Positions 36,298 to 45,155 of a stretch of 64,000 nt of DNA are shown here, piece by piece. The translations under genes and the position numbers were made by a program. Numbering within the stretch: position 1 is the stretch's first letter; the number at the start of each line of letters is the position of its first letter. Location of the stretch: assembly GCF_000515415.1 (NCBI RefSeq), contig NZ_KI911783.1:6807831-6871830 (forward strand), in the 5' to 3' direction. The stretch is from Bradyrhizobium sp. WSM1417 (GTDB lineage Bacteria > Pseudomonadota > Alphaproteobacteria > Rhizobiales > Xanthobacteraceae). Below the pieces are notes generated by a model. It saw only the letters and a program-made list of their open reading frames with translations. It did not search any database and had not been told where the DNA came from.

Positions 36298-36400
36298 CTG
36301 TCATCCCGGCGAAGGCGGGGATCCAGTATTCCAGAGGCCCCCGAGAGCGATCGAGAGGCCGCGGCGTACTGGATCGCCCGGTCAAGCCGGGCGATGACAG
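36298..36400. repeat. composite palindromic repeat (103 nt) between ilvB and the dehydratase
   Basis: The element starts CTGTCAT, contains two hairpins and an internal inverted pair GATCCAGTATT...GTACTGGATC, and ends ATGACAG. The same layout and length occur at 40413-40515. It separates ilvB from the ilvA-like gene and may be processed or act as a boundary in the mRNA. Confidence 0.8.
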
Positions 36401-36421
36401 CGAAATTTGTGACCATCACGC

Positions 36422-38197
36422 TCACACCAGCGCCTTGCCGCCGGCGAACGCCTTTGCGGTCGCCTCGTCGTTCGCCTGCTCCGGCAACAGCATCTCGTTG
36501 TGCGCCTTGCCGGAGGGGATCATCGGGAAGCAGTTTTCCAGCGACGCGACGCGGCAGTCGAACAGCACCGGGCGCTTGACCGAGATCATCTCCTGGATGG
36601 CGCCGTCGAGATCGCCCGGCTTGTGCACCTGGATGCCGACGCCGCCATAGGCTTCCGCGAGCTTGACGAAGTCCGGCATCGCCTCCGAGTAGGAATGCGA
36701 CAGGCGGTTGCCGTGGAGCAGCTGCTGCCACTGCCGCACCATGCCCATATATTGGTTGTTCAGGATGAAGATCTTGATCGGCAGCTCATACTGCACCGCC
36801 GTCGACATCTCCTGCATCGTCATCTGCACCGAGGCATCACCCGCGATGTCGATGACGAGGCTGTCGGGATGGGCAACCTGCACGCCGACCGCAGCCGGCA
36901 AGCCGTAGCCCATGGTGCCGAGACCGCCCGAGGTCATCCAGCGATGCGGCTCCTCGAAGCCGTAGAACTGCGCGGCCCACATCTGATGCTGGCCGACCTC
37001 GGTGGTGATGTAGGTGTCCTTGCCGCGGGTCGCCTCGAACAGGCTCTGGATCGCATGCTGCGGCAGGATGACGTCGTTGCTCTTCCTGTAATAGAGCGAG
37101 TTGCGGGCGCGCCACTGCGCGATCTGCTGCCACCACGCCTTGATGTCGGGCTTCTTCGCCTCCGCCTTGAACACCTGGAGAATGTCGCCGAGGACGTTGC
37201 CGCAGTCGCCGATGATCGGCACGTCAACGCGGATGTTCTTGTTGATCGAGGACGGGTCGATGTCGATGTGGATCTTCTTCGAGCCCGGCGAGAACGCATC
37301 GACCCTGCCGGTGATGCGGTCGTCGAAGCGCGCACCGACACACAGCATGACGTCGCAATCATGCATGGTCATGTTGGCTTCGTAGGTGCCGTGCATGCCG
37401 AGCATGCCGAGCCAGCTCTTGCCCGACGCGGGATATGCGCCGAGGCCCATTAGCGTGGAGGTGATCGGAAAGCCGGTGACCTCGACCAGCTCGCGCAGCA
37501 GCCTAGTGGCCTCGGGACCGGAATTGATCACGCCGCCGCCGCTGTAGATCACGGGGCGCTTGGCGCCTGCGAGCAGCGCCACGGCCTTGCGGATCTGCGT
37601 CGCATCGCCCTTCACGCGCGGCGCGTAGGAGCGATGCACGTCGGACTTGCGCGGCGGATGATAGGTGCCGGTCGCGAACTGCACGTCCTTAGGCACGTCG
37701 ACGAGCACCGGGCCCGGTCGACCCGTCGTCGCAACGTAGAAGGCCTCGTGCAGCACCTTTGCGAGATCGTTGACGTCGCGAACCAGCCAGTTGTGTTTGG
37801 TGCAGGGGCGCGTGATGCCGACGGTGTCGCATTCCTGGAACGCGTCGTTGCCGATCAGATGCGTCGGCACCTGACCGGAGATGCAGACCAGCGGGATCGA
37901 GTCCATCAGCGCGTCGGTGAGCGGCGTCACCATGTTGGTGGCGCCGGGGCCCGAGGTCACCAGTGCAACGCCCGGCCTGCCGGTCGAACGCGCATAGCCC
38001 TCGGCGGCGTGGCCCGCGCCCTGCTCGTGGCGGACCAGGATGTGCTGGACCTCGCTCTGCTGGAAGATCTCGTCGTAGATCGGGAGCACCGCGCCGCCGG
38101 GATAGCCGAAAATGTCGGTCACGCCATGATCGATGAGCGCGCGGACGATCATCGCGGCGCCGGTCATCTGGTTCGGATCGTGGCTCTTGTCGCTCAT
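36422..38197 (-). CDS. ilvB: acetolactate synthase large (catalytic) subunit
   Basis: Thiamine-diphosphate enzyme of 591 aa, catalysing the first common step of valine, leucine and isoleucine synthesis. The N-terminal domain carries GVTDIFGYPGGAVLPIYDEIF and the catalytic-Glu region RHEQGAGHAAEGYARSTG. The central domain has SGGGVINSGPEATRLLRELVE; the C-terminal TPP motif is GDASVQMTMQEMSTAVQYELPIKIFILNNQYMGMVRQWQ. FAD-binding residues lie between. ATG at 38197 starts MSDKSHDPNQMTGAAMIV. It is controlled by the attenuator 111-214 bases upstream. Confidence 0.98.
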   Translation of the reverse strand: MSDKSHDPNQMTGAAMIVRALIDHGVTDIFGYPGGAVLPIYDEIFQQSEVQHILVRHEQGAGHAAEGYARSTGRPGVALVTSGPGATNMVTPLTDALMDSIPLVCISGQVPTHLIGNDAFQECDTVGITRPCTKHNWLVRDVNDLAKVLHEAFYVATTGRPGPVLVDVPKDVQFATGTYHPPRKSDVHRSYAPRVKGDATQIRKAVALLAGAKRPVIYSGGGVINSGPEATRLLRELVEVTGFPITSTLMGLGAYPASGKSWLGMLGMHGTYEANMTMHDCDVMLCVGARFDDRITGRVDAFSPGSKKIHIDIDPSSINKNIRVDVPIIGDCGNVLGDILQVFKAEAKKPDIKAWWQQIAQWRARNSLYYRKSNDVILPQHAIQSLFEATRGKDTYITTEVGQHQMWAAQFYGFEEPHRWMTSGGLGTMGYGLPAAVGVQVAHPDSLVIDIAGDASVQMTMQEMSTAVQYELPIKIFILNNQYMGMVRQWQQLLHGNRLSHSYSEAMPDFVKLAEAYGGVGIQVHKPGDLDGAIQEMISVKRPVLFDCRVASLENCFPMIPSGKAHNEMLLPEQANDEATAKAFAGGKALV

Positions 38198-38255
38198 TGG
38201 CTTGCTCCGGATGCGCTGTTGTCAGCGGCTTCATTCGTGTCGGGTTTTCGGAAAT

Positions 38256-38278
38256 AAAAAAGGCCCCGAAGAGGGCCC
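38256..38278 (-). terminator. ilvB attenuator terminator
   Basis: On the minus strand GGCCC (38277-38273), a CUCUUCG-type loop and GGGCC (38266-38262) form a stem followed by six U (38261-38256). It lies between the leader peptide and ilvB. Upstream, GCACACCGCC inside the leader coding sequence can pair with GGCGGTGTGC (38281-38290), which offers alternative pairings. Confidence 0.8.
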
Positions 38279-38307
38279 ATGCACACCGCCTGTCATGTGG
38301 ATGGCAG

Positions 38308-38373
38308 CTAGCCACCCCCGGCGGTGTGCCTGGGTACGACGGCGATAAGGAGTTTGGTAATAATGTTACGCAT
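38308..38373 (-). CDS. ilvB leader peptide, 21 aa
   Basis: A 21-codon minus-strand frame reading MRNIITKLLIAVV and then PRHTAGGG before TAG. Seven of the ten residues 4-13 are Ile, Leu or Val (I4, I5, L8, L9, I10, V12, V13), the control codons expected of a branched-chain amino-acid attenuator. It begins about 26 bases after the predicted transcription start and ends about 30 bases before the terminator hairpin. Shortage of charged Ile/Leu/Val tRNA would stall the ribosome here and prevent the terminator from forming. Its own ribosome-binding site is weak. Confidence 0.82.
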   Translation of the reverse strand: MRNIITKLLIAVVPRHTAGGG

Positions 38374-38405
38374 GGCAGGTGCCCGGCTTCCCAAAGGTTG
38401 CGCGA

Positions 38406-38433
38406 AACATAGCGGCCGGCGCCCCGATGTCAA
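38406..38433 (-). promoter_or_regulatory. sigma70-type promoter of the ilvB leader
   Basis: On the minus strand TTGACA (38433-38428), a 16-nt spacer and TATGTT (38411-38406) precede the leader peptide. Transcription should start near 38399. The hexamers are among the best promoter matches in the window. Confidence 0.75.
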
Positions 38434-38527
38434 GGCAATGCGGCCGTTCCCGCGCGATTTTGGCAGTGTAGCGGTGTTCCCGGGGTTGGGCGAGAGGTAA
38501 ATTCGGGAGCCGAGGCACAAAAGCGTG

Positions 38528-39484
38528 TCAACGGGGGTCCCGCGCCACGTTCACGATCGCCGCCAGCCAGCCCCGAATCTCCTCCGGCTTCACCCACTCG
38601 AATTCGGGCAATTGGTGCCGGAACCAGGTAAACTGCCGCTTGGCGTAGTGGCGGGTGTCGGCGCGGCCGATGGTGGCCGCCTGCTCCAGGCTGAGCTCAC
38701 CACGCAGATGCCGGATCAGCGCCGGCACGCCATGAGCCTTCATCGCCGGCAGCAGCGGATCGAGGTTTCGGGCGGCGAGACGCTCGACCTCCTCCAGCGC
38801 ACCGGCACCCAACATGACGTCGAAGCGGGCGTCGATGCGCGCATAGAGCTCGTCGCGCTCGGGCGCGAGGAACACCGCGCGAAAACTGTCCTTGGGCAAG
38901 AGCGGCGGCTGGCCCTCATGGTGCCAGTCCAGCAGCGAGCGGCCGGTGGCTTCGACCACTTCGAGCGCGCGCGCAATGCGCGTGCGATCACGCAGGTTCA
39001 ATCGCTCGGCCGCCCGCGGATCGGAGGCTGCGAGTTCGGCGTGCAGCGCCTCGACGCCATTCCGCTCCAGCCGCGCCCGGACGTCCTCGCGCACCTCGGC
39101 GGGGATCGGCGGGACCACGGAAAGGCCCGCCGTCAGCGCCTTGAAATACAGCCCGGTGCCGCCGATGAAGATGGGCAGGCGGCCTTCGGCTTGCGACTGT
39201 TCAAGCGCCTTGGCCGCGTCGCCCACCCAGGCGCCAGCCGAAAAATTCACGGCCGCATCGACATGGCCGTACAGGCGATGAGGCGCCCGCGCCTCGTCGC
39301 CATCTGTGGGGCGCGCGGTGATGATGCGGAGGTCGCGGTAAACCTGCATGGAATCGGCATTGATCACGACCCCGCCCGCAGCGAGCGCAAGCTCGAACGC
39401 CAGCGCCGACTTGCCGCTGGCGGTCGGGCCTGCGATAAGCACCGCCTTGCCAACATGCCTTCTGCCGACTTGCCCCTCGCTCAC
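38528..39484 (-). CDS. miaA: tRNA dimethylallyltransferase
   Basis: MiaA, 318 aa, adds a dimethylallyl group to A37 of tRNAs reading UNN codons. The P-loop [20 protein letters not shown] is at the N-terminus; also seen are [36 protein letters not shown], and the tRNA-binding [20 protein letters not shown] and [15 protein letters not shown]. The start is GTG at 39484, supported by GAGG upstream and by family length; a longer frame upstream is rejected. The start codon is 11 bases from that of serB on the other strand. MiaA modification affects translation of Leu codons and so could influence the neighbouring ilv attenuator. Confidence 0.95.
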   Translation of the reverse strand: MSEGQVGRRHVGKAVLIAGPTASGKSALAFELALAAGGVVINADSMQVYRDLRIITARPTDGDEARAPHRLYGHVDAAVNFSAGAWVGDAAKALEQSQAEGRLPIFIGGTGLYFKALTAGLSVVPPIPAEVREDVRARLERNGVEALHAELAASDPRAAERLNLRDRTRIARALEVVEATGRSLLDWHHEGQPPLLPKDSFRAVFLAPERDELYARIDARFDVMLGAGALEEVERLAARNLDPLLPAMKAHGVPALIRHLRGELSLEQAATIGRADTRHYAKRQFTWFRHQLPEFEWVKPEEIRGWLAAIVNVARDPR

Positions 39485-39495
39485 GAAAACCTCAA

Positions 39496-40401
39496 ATGTC
39501 CCTCGTTGCCACGCTGATCTGCAACCCGAATAATCCCGCGCTCGACTCGACCATCGTCGACGGCGCCCGCGCGGTGCTGCCACAGGCGGCTCCCGCGCAC
39601 TGGCTGTTCGACGGGGTTGCAGTCGACATCCCCTTCGGCGCCGACAGTAACCTCGAAGGCGACCGTCACGCCATCGAGCAGCGGCTCCGCGAGCTTCGCG
39701 GCGACCTGCCCATCGACATCGTCGTGCAGCCAGTCGGCTTCCGGCGCAAGAAGCTTTTTCTCGCCGACATGGATTCCACCATGATCGGCCAGGAATGTAT
39801 CGACGAGCTCGCCGATTTCGTCGGGGTGAAGGCCCATGTGGCCGCCATCACCGAACGCGCGATGCGCGGCGAGGTCGAGTTCGAGCCGGCGCTGCGCGAG
39901 CGCGTCGCGCTGCTCAAGGACCTCCCCGCCAGTGCCGTCGACGAGGTGCTGGCCAAGCGCATTACGCTGACGCCGGGTGGCCGCGAACTGGTCGCGACCA
40001 TGCGCGCCCATGGCGCCTATGCCTGTCTCGTCTCCGGCGGCTTCACACTGTTCACCAGCGCGGTCGCCACCAGGATCGGCTTCCAGGAGAACCGCGCCAA
40101 CGAGCTCGTCGTCCGCGACGGCAAGTTCACCGGCGAGGTGAAGGAGCCGATCTTGGGGCGCGCGGCAAAGCTCGCGACGCTGGTGGATCTGATGGAGTCG
40201 TTCGATCTCGACGACATCGACTCGCTGGCGGTCGGCGACGGCGCCAATGATCTCGCGATGATCCAGGCGGCGGGGCTGGGCGTGGCGTATCACGCCAAGC
40301 CCGCGGTGGCCGCCGCTGCGGCGGCGCGGATCGATCATGGCGATCTCACCGCGCTGCTGTACGCGCAGGGGTATCGACGCGAGGAGTTCGTGGAGGGGTA
40401 G
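39496..40401 (+). CDS. serB: phosphoserine phosphatase
   Basis: HAD-family phosphatase of 301 aa, last step of serine synthesis. The HAD nucleophile motif is [11 protein letters not shown] (catalytic Asp in DMDST). Further motifs are [12 protein letters not shown], and [24 protein letters not shown] for the loop-4 aspartates. The N-terminal ~85 residues are an ACT-like domain as in other alphaproteobacterial SerB. The ATG at 39496 is close to the divergent miaA start. A palindromic repeat follows the stop. Confidence 0.96.
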   Translation: MSLVATLICNPNNPALDSTIVDGARAVLPQAAPAHWLFDGVAVDIPFGADSNLEGDRHAIEQRLRELRGDLPIDIVVQPVGFRRKKLFLADMDSTMIGQECIDELADFVGVKAHVAAITERAMRGEVEFEPALRERVALLKDLPASAVDEVLAKRITLTPGGRELVATMRAHGAYACLVSGGFTLFTSAVATRIGFQENRANELVVRDGKFTGEVKEPILGRAAKLATLVDLMESFDLDDIDSLAVGDGANDLAMIQAAGLGVAYHAKPAVAAAAAARIDHGDLTALLYAQGYRREEFVEG

Positions 40402-40412
40402 TCTCCTCTCCG

Positions 40413-40515
40413 CTGTCATCACCCGCGAAAGCGGGTGATCCAGTATTTCAGAGACAGGCGAGGATACGGAAAAGCCGCGGCGTACTGGATGCCCCGCTTT
40501 CGCGGAGCATGACAG
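40413..40515. repeat. composite palindromic repeat (103 nt) after serB
   Basis: Same layout as 36298-36400: CTGTCAT, hairpin ACCCGCGAAAGCGGGT, GATCCAGTATTTCAGAG, then GCGGCGTACTGGAT, hairpin CCCGCTTTCGCGG(A), ATGACAG. It lies between the convergent ends of serB and the DegP-like gene and could serve as a bidirectional terminator. Confidence 0.8.
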
Positions 40516-40538
40516 TGAATGGGTGGCTGCTCGTGCGC

Positions 40539-42041
40539 CTACTGCACGCTCAACGCCACAAACCGCAGCTCGCCCTCGGCGTTCGACACCAATAGCAACA
40601 CCGACTTCTTGCCGTCCTTCTTGAGCTGGTCGACCCGTTTCTGGATGTCGGCACCGCTGGAGACGGCCTCCTGCGCGACTTCGACGATGACGTCGCCGGC
40701 GGAGAGGCGCTTCTCGGCGGCATCCGAATTGGCGTCGACATTGGTGACGACCACGCCCTTGACGCTGTCCTTGATCTTATAGCGCGTACGCAAATCCTTG
40801 CTCAGCGCCGCGAGATCGAGGCCGAGCGCCTTCTGTGTCACGGTCTTTTCAGGTGCGGGCTCGTCGGTCTTCACTGCGGCCTGCACCTTGTCGGGATCCT
40901 GCAGCCGGCCGAGCATGACCTTCTTGGTCTCCTCCTGGCCCTTGCGGATGATGACGACGTCGACCTCCTTGCCGACCGCGGTGTCGGCGACCACGCGAGA
41001 GAGATCCTTGGGGTCCTTGACGTCCTTGCCGTCGAACTTGACGACGACATCGCCGGGCTCGATGCCGGCCGGTTTGGCCGGGCCCTTGTCGTCGACGCCG
41101 GCAACCAGCGCGCCGCGCGGCGGCTTGATGTTGAGGCTCTCGGCGATCTCGTCGGTGACGCTCTGGATGCGCACGCCCAGCCAGCCGCGGCGCAACTCGC
41201 CGAACTGGCGGAGCTGGTCGACGACACCCGCGACCGTCTTCGACGGTACGGCGAAGCCGATGCCGATCGAGCCGCCGGACGGCGAGATGATCAGTGTGTT
41301 GACGCCGATTACGTCGCCATCGAGGTTGAACAGCGGACCGCCGGAATTGCCGCGGTTGATGGAGGCGTCGGTCTGAATGTAGCTGTCATAGGGACCTGAC
41401 GAGATGTCACGGTTCTTCGCCGAGACGATACCGGCCGTCACGGTGCCGCCGAGGCTGAAAGGATTGCCAATCGCGACGACCCAGTCGCCGAGGCGCAGCT
41501 TGTCGGAATCGCCGAACTTCACCGACACCAGCGGCTTCGACGGCTTGAACTTGAGCACGGCAAGATCGGTCTTCTTGTCGACGCCGACCAGCTCGGCCTT
41601 GATCTTGGTCCCGTCGTTGAGGATGACGTTGATCTCATCGGCGTCCGCGATGACATGGTTGTTGGTGACGACGACGCCTGACGTGTCGATGATGAAGCCT
41701 GAGCCGAGCGAGTTGGTCTTGCGCGGCGCCGGGCTGTTCTCGCCGCCCTTGCTGCCGCCGCCGGGACCCTTGCGGTTCTTGAAGAAGTCGTCGAAGAACT
41801 CCTCGAAGGGCGAACCGGGCGGCAGTTGCGGCATGGCATTTCCGCCGCCGCCCCCGCCTTTGGCTTCGACGGTCTGCGAGGTCGAGATGTTGACGACCGC
41901 GTCGATCACCTTCTCGGCGACGTCGGCGATGCCATCCGGTCCGCGCGCATAGGCCGGTGTGCCGAGTGCGCTGAAAGCGCCAACGGCGAGCGCGGCCAGC
42001 CCTAAGCGCAAACGGGTCGGGGCAATGGTGGCAGCGGTCAT
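40539..42041 (-). CDS. DegP/HtrA-type periplasmic serine protease
   Basis: Trypsin-like protease of 500 aa with a signal peptide (ending GTPAYA) and two PDZ domains. The triad is His129 (TNNHVIAD), Asp159 (KKTDLAV) and Ser233 (GNSGGPL). PDZ1 starts around GWLGVRIQSVTDEIAESL and PDZ2 around LGLDLAALSKDLRTRY. A Gly-rich linker precedes the protease domain. It degrades or refolds misfolded envelope proteins. ATG at 42041 follows GGAGATCACA. It lies downstream of hflKC, an arrangement common in alphaproteobacteria. Confidence 0.95.
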   Translation of the reverse strand: MTAATIAPTRLRLGLAALAVGAFSALGTPAYARGPDGIADVAEKVIDAVVNISTSQTVEAKGGGGGGNAMPQLPPGSPFEEFFDDFFKNRKGPGGGSKGGENSPAPRKTNSLGSGFIIDTSGVVVTNNHVIADADEINVILNDGTKIKAELVGVDKKTDLAVLKFKPSKPLVSVKFGDSDKLRLGDWVVAIGNPFSLGGTVTAGIVSAKNRDISSGPYDSYIQTDASINRGNSGGPLFNLDGDVIGVNTLIISPSGGSIGIGFAVPSKTVAGVVDQLRQFGELRRGWLGVRIQSVTDEIAESLNIKPPRGALVAGVDDKGPAKPAGIEPGDVVVKFDGKDVKDPKDLSRVVADTAVGKEVDVVIIRKGQEETKKVMLGRLQDPDKVQAAVKTDEPAPEKTVTQKALGLDLAALSKDLRTRYKIKDSVKGVVVTNVDANSDAAEKRLSAGDVIVEVAQEAVSSGADIQKRVDQLKKDGKKSVLLLVSNAEGELRFVALSVQ

Positions 42042-42184
42042 TGTGATCTCCAGGAAACAAGGATTCGACGTCAAGACTGCGCTCGAACGGGGGGACGGCG
42101 CAAGCGCGGCCTTAACGGGCCTCAAGACGCGGACAATAAGGCGAAAACCGGTCCCTCGCCTTCACTTTGGCGTTGGTGCGACGG

Positions 42185-42391
42185 CTAAATTGGACGTCGC
42201 ATAACCCAGATCAGGACCAGGCCGGCCACGGCCGAACCAATGCCGACCGCCCGCAGGACATTGTCCGGCGTGGCCATCGCGCTTTTCATGGCCTTGCGCA
42301 TCCAGGCCGGGCTTGCCGCAAACATCAAGCCTTCCAGCACGAACAGGATGCCCAAACCGATGAGGAAGTCGGCGAACGCAATGGACCTCAT
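42185..42391 (-). CDS. DUF2065 family membrane protein
   Basis: A 68-aa protein with two membrane helices (about residues 5-26 and 46-64) and the DUF2065 pattern FADFLIGLGILFVLEGLMFAASP...MRKAM. DUF2065 genes lie next to hflC in many proteobacteria and may act with the HflKC complex; this is inferred from context. ATG at 42391 is preceded by GGGAGGTTCCAATCCG. Confidence 0.88.
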   Translation of the reverse strand: MRSIAFADFLIGLGILFVLEGLMFAASPAWMRKAMKSAMATPDNVLRAVGIGSAVAGLVLIWVMRRPI

Positions 42392-42462
42392 CGGATTGGA
42401 ACCTCCCGTTGTGCTGTTCTTGTCGGGACGAAGGGCGGCCAGACTTGCCGCCCTTGTCTCAC

Positions 42463-43359
42463 TTACGGCTTCGCTGGCGTCGTGGTCGCCGTCTTGCCGG
42501 ACGGGTTACCAAAGAACCGGAAGAAATCCGAGTCCGGGCGCAGCAGGAAGCGGGTGTCGTTCGCACGCAGCCCGGCCTCATAGGCCGCCATCGAACGGTA
42601 GAAGGCGAAGAAATCCGCATCCTGGCCGTAGGCTTCGGCGAACAGACGGTTGCGCTCGGCATCGCCGACGCCGCGCGTCTGCTCGGCCAGCGACCTTGCA
42701 TCCGCCTCGATCACGGTCGCCTCGCGGTCGGCCTTGGAGCGGATCTCCTGTGCCTTCTGGCCGCCCTGCGCGCGGAACTCGGCGGCTTCGCGTTCGCGTT
42801 CCGTCTTCATGCGCTGGTAGACCGCCTGGCTGTTCTGCTCCGGCAGATCGGCGCGGCGGATCCGGACGTCGACGACCTGGATGCCGTAGCCGTCGGCCTC
42901 GTGGTCGAGCTGATCGCGGATGCGCTGCATCAGCTTCTCGCGGTCGTCGCGGACCACGTTGATGAAGGTCACCTCGCCGAGCACGCGGCGCAGCGCCGCG
43001 TTCAAGAGCGTGGTGAGCTGGATGTTGGCGGCCTGGATCGAGCCGATGCTCTGATAGAAGCGCAGCGCGTCCTTGATGCGGTAACGCGCGAAGGCGTCGA
43101 CCACGAGCCGCTTCTGGTCGGACGCGATCGCTTCCTGCGACGGGTTCTCCAGATCGAGGATGCGCTTGTCGATGTTGATCACCGAATTCCACGGCGCCTT
43201 GAAGTGCAGGCCGGGAGCGGTGACGACGTCGACGGGCTTGCCGAACTGCAGCACGATGGTCTGCTCGGTCTGCGCCACCGTGAACAGGGACATGTAGCCC
43301 ACGATCACGACGAGCAGGAGGCCGAGCAGCGTGACGATACCTGTGACCGGAGATCTCAT
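42463..43359 (-). CDS. hflC: HflC, modulator of FtsH protease
   Basis: SPFH/band-7 protein of 298 aa with an N-terminal membrane helix (GIVTLLGLLLVVIVGYMSLF) and a large periplasmic prohibitin domain. The family sequences VDVRIRRADLPEQNSQAVYQRMKTEREREAAEFRAQG and EQTIVLQFGKPVDVV are clear. HflC forms with HflK a cage around FtsH. The C-terminal tail is Thr/Lys-rich. ATG at 43359 overlaps hflK by ATGA. Confidence 0.96.
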   Translation of the reverse strand: MRSPVTGIVTLLGLLLVVIVGYMSLFTVAQTEQTIVLQFGKPVDVVTAPGLHFKAPWNSVINIDKRILDLENPSQEAIASDQKRLVVDAFARYRIKDALRFYQSIGSIQAANIQLTTLLNAALRRVLGEVTFINVVRDDREKLMQRIRDQLDHEADGYGIQVVDVRIRRADLPEQNSQAVYQRMKTEREREAAEFRAQGGQKAQEIRSKADREATVIEADARSLAEQTRGVGDAERNRLFAEAYGQDADFFAFYRSMAAYEAGLRANDTRFLLRPDSDFFRFFGNPSGKTATTTPAKP

Positions 43360-44492
43360 CGGTTGCCTCCGGTCGTCTGCTGGCCGGTTGCAGGCGGCCG
43401 CTTGGCCGTCAACTCGCTGAGCGGCAGATAAGGCACGACGCCCTGTCCGGACTGGCCGCCGTCATAGATCAGCTTTTCCGAGCCGCCGAGCACGCGCTCC
43501 ATCGTCTCCAGATAAATCCGTTCACGCGTCACGTCGGGCGCCTTCTTGTATTCCTCGTAAACCTTCAGGAAGCGCGAGCTCTGGCCCTTGGCCTCGGCCA
43601 CCGTCTGCTCCCTGTAACCTTCGGCGGCCTGCATGATCTGGGCCGCACGTCCGCGTGCCTGCGGCACGACCTGGTTGGCATAGGTCTGCGCCTCGTTCTG
43701 CAGCTGCTCGAGGTTGGCGCGCGCGGCCTGGACGTCTCGGAAGGCGTCGATCACCTGTGCCGGGGGGTCGACCTTCTGCATCTGTACCTGGCTGATCTGA
43801 ATGCCGGCGCCGTAGCTATCCAGCGTCTTCTGGATCAGTTCCTGCACGCCCTGTTCGGTGACGTTGCGCGCGCCGGTCAGGATCGGCTGGATCTGCGAGC
43901 GGCCGATCACCTCGCGCATCGCGCTCTCGGCGACCGCCTTCACGGTGCCTTCGGGATTCTGGATGTTGAAGAGGAAATCACCGACTCCGTTGGGCTTGAT
44001 GCGCCAAAGCACGGTGAAGTCGACGTCGACGATGTTCTCGTCGCCGGTCAGCATCAGGCTCTCTTCCGGCACGTCACGAATGGAACGGCCGCGCCGCGCC
44101 GGATCGTCGATCAGCGTCATGCCGATGGAGATGGTGGAGACGCGCAATGCCTTTGGCAGCAGCACTGTCTCGATCGGATAGGGCAGATGGTAGTTCAGGC
44201 CGGGCTCCACGGTGCGGACATGCTTACCGAAGCGCAGCACGACGCCGAGCTCTTCGGACTGCACCCGGAAGAAGCCCGACAGCAGCCAGAACGCGACGAT
44301 GAGCAGCACGATCAGCGTGATGCCGATGCCGGAGAAATAGCCACCCGGCATGATCTGCTGGAGGCGATCCTGGCCGCGCCGCAGAAGGTCTTCCAGATCC
44401 GGCGGCCTCGGCCCGACCGGTTGCGGGCCGTTGCCCCATGGTCCCTTCGGACCCGAGCCCCATGGGCCACCGCCCTGATTCTTCCACGGCAT
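43356..44492 (-). CDS. hflK: HflK, modulator of FtsH protease
   Basis: SPFH/band-7 protein of 378 aa. A Gly/Pro-rich cytoplasmic N-terminus (PWKNQGGGPWGSGPKGPWG) precedes one membrane helix (about 50-72) and the prohibitin domain (VQSEELGVVLRFGKHVRTVEPGLNYHLPYPIE...). The coiled-coil part ends in RVLGGSEKLIYDGG. It forms a complex with HflC. The gene is the first of hflK-hflC-DUF2065-degP; a 14-bp palindrome lies 130 bases upstream. Confidence 0.96.
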   Translation of the reverse strand: MPWKNQGGGPWGSGPKGPWGNGPQPVGPRPPDLEDLLRRGQDRLQQIMPGGYFSGIGITLIVLLIVAFWLLSGFFRVQSEELGVVLRFGKHVRTVEPGLNYHLPYPIETVLLPKALRVSTISIGMTLIDDPARRGRSIRDVPEESLMLTGDENIVDVDFTVLWRIKPNGVGDFLFNIQNPEGTVKAVAESAMREVIGRSQIQPILTGARNVTEQGVQELIQKTLDSYGAGIQISQVQMQKVDPPAQVIDAFRDVQAARANLEQLQNEAQTYANQVVPQARGRAAQIMQAAEGYREQTVAEAKGQSSRFLKVYEEYKKAPDVTRERIYLETMERVLGGSEKLIYDGGQSGQGVVPYLPLSELTAKRPPATGQQTTGGNR

Positions 44493-44621
44493 TCGACGCT
44501 CTCCTCGGCAGGGTGAAATTGCCCCCGCCCGCTTTGTCCGGTCCGGCTTTATAGGGGACAGGCAGGTCCCTTACAACGCAGCCATCGCCGCCCTCCGAGC
44601 TAAGCTTGGGGGCAGAAAAGT

Positions 44622-44635
44622 CAATGTTAACATTG
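44622..44635. promoter_or_regulatory. 14-bp perfect palindrome upstream of hflK
   Basis: CAATGTTAACATTG is a perfect palindrome in the 153-base gap between folA and hflK, both minus-strand. It stands out as AT-rich against GC-rich surroundings and is placed as an operator for hflK. The regulator is not identified. Confidence 0.45.
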
Positions 44636-44645
44636 GCAAATGCGG

Positions 44646-45155
44646 TTAATGGCCCGCCCGCCGACGATATGTCACATAGGAGTAGTCGGCGCTGTCCTGG
44701 GGTCCGGCAGGATGACGGGTGCGCTCAACCTCATCCCACTCGGCCCTATCGATGTCGAAATGCGTGTCGCCTTCGGGGCGCGCATGCACTTCGGTGATTT
44801 CGAGGCGATCGGCGCGATCGAGCCATTGCCGGAAGATTTCGGCACCGCCAATCACGGCGATCTCGGTGACCGAACGCCGCAGGGCATCGCCGCGCGCGAT
44901 GGCGTCTGCGGCGGCAGTCGATGTCGTCACGATGGCGCCGGCGGCGCGATAATCCGCATCGCGCGTGACGACGATGTTGGTGCGGCCCGGAAGCGGCCGG
45001 GGCAGGGATTCGAAGGTCCTGCGGCCCATGATCACGGGCTTGCCGATGGTGAGCGCCTTGAAGCGCGCCATGTCGGATTTCATTCGCCACGGCATCGCGT
45101 TGCCGGCCCCGATGACGCCGTTCTCCGCGATCGCGACGACGAAGACGATCTCCAT
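44646..45155 (-). CDS. folA: dihydrofolate reductase
   Basis: DHFR of 169 aa, reducing dihydrofolate with NADPH. Landmarks: VVAIAENGVIGAGNAMPWRMKSDMARFK, VIMGRRTFESLPRPLPGRTNIVVTRD and VIGGAEIFRQWLDRADRLEITEV. The ATG at 45155 overlaps the stop of the GNAT gene by one base. It forms a folate/dTMP unit with thyA two genes upstream, a common operon in bacteria because ThyA consumes methylene-THF and produces dihydrofolate. Confidence 0.96.
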   Translation of the reverse strand: MEIVFVVAIAENGVIGAGNAMPWRMKSDMARFKALTIGKPVIMGRRTFESLPRPLPGRTNIVVTRDADYRAAGAIVTTSTAAADAIARGDALRRSVTEIAVIGGAEIFRQWLDRADRLEITEVHARPEGDTHFDIDRAEWDEVERTRHPAGPQDSADYSYVTYRRRAGH

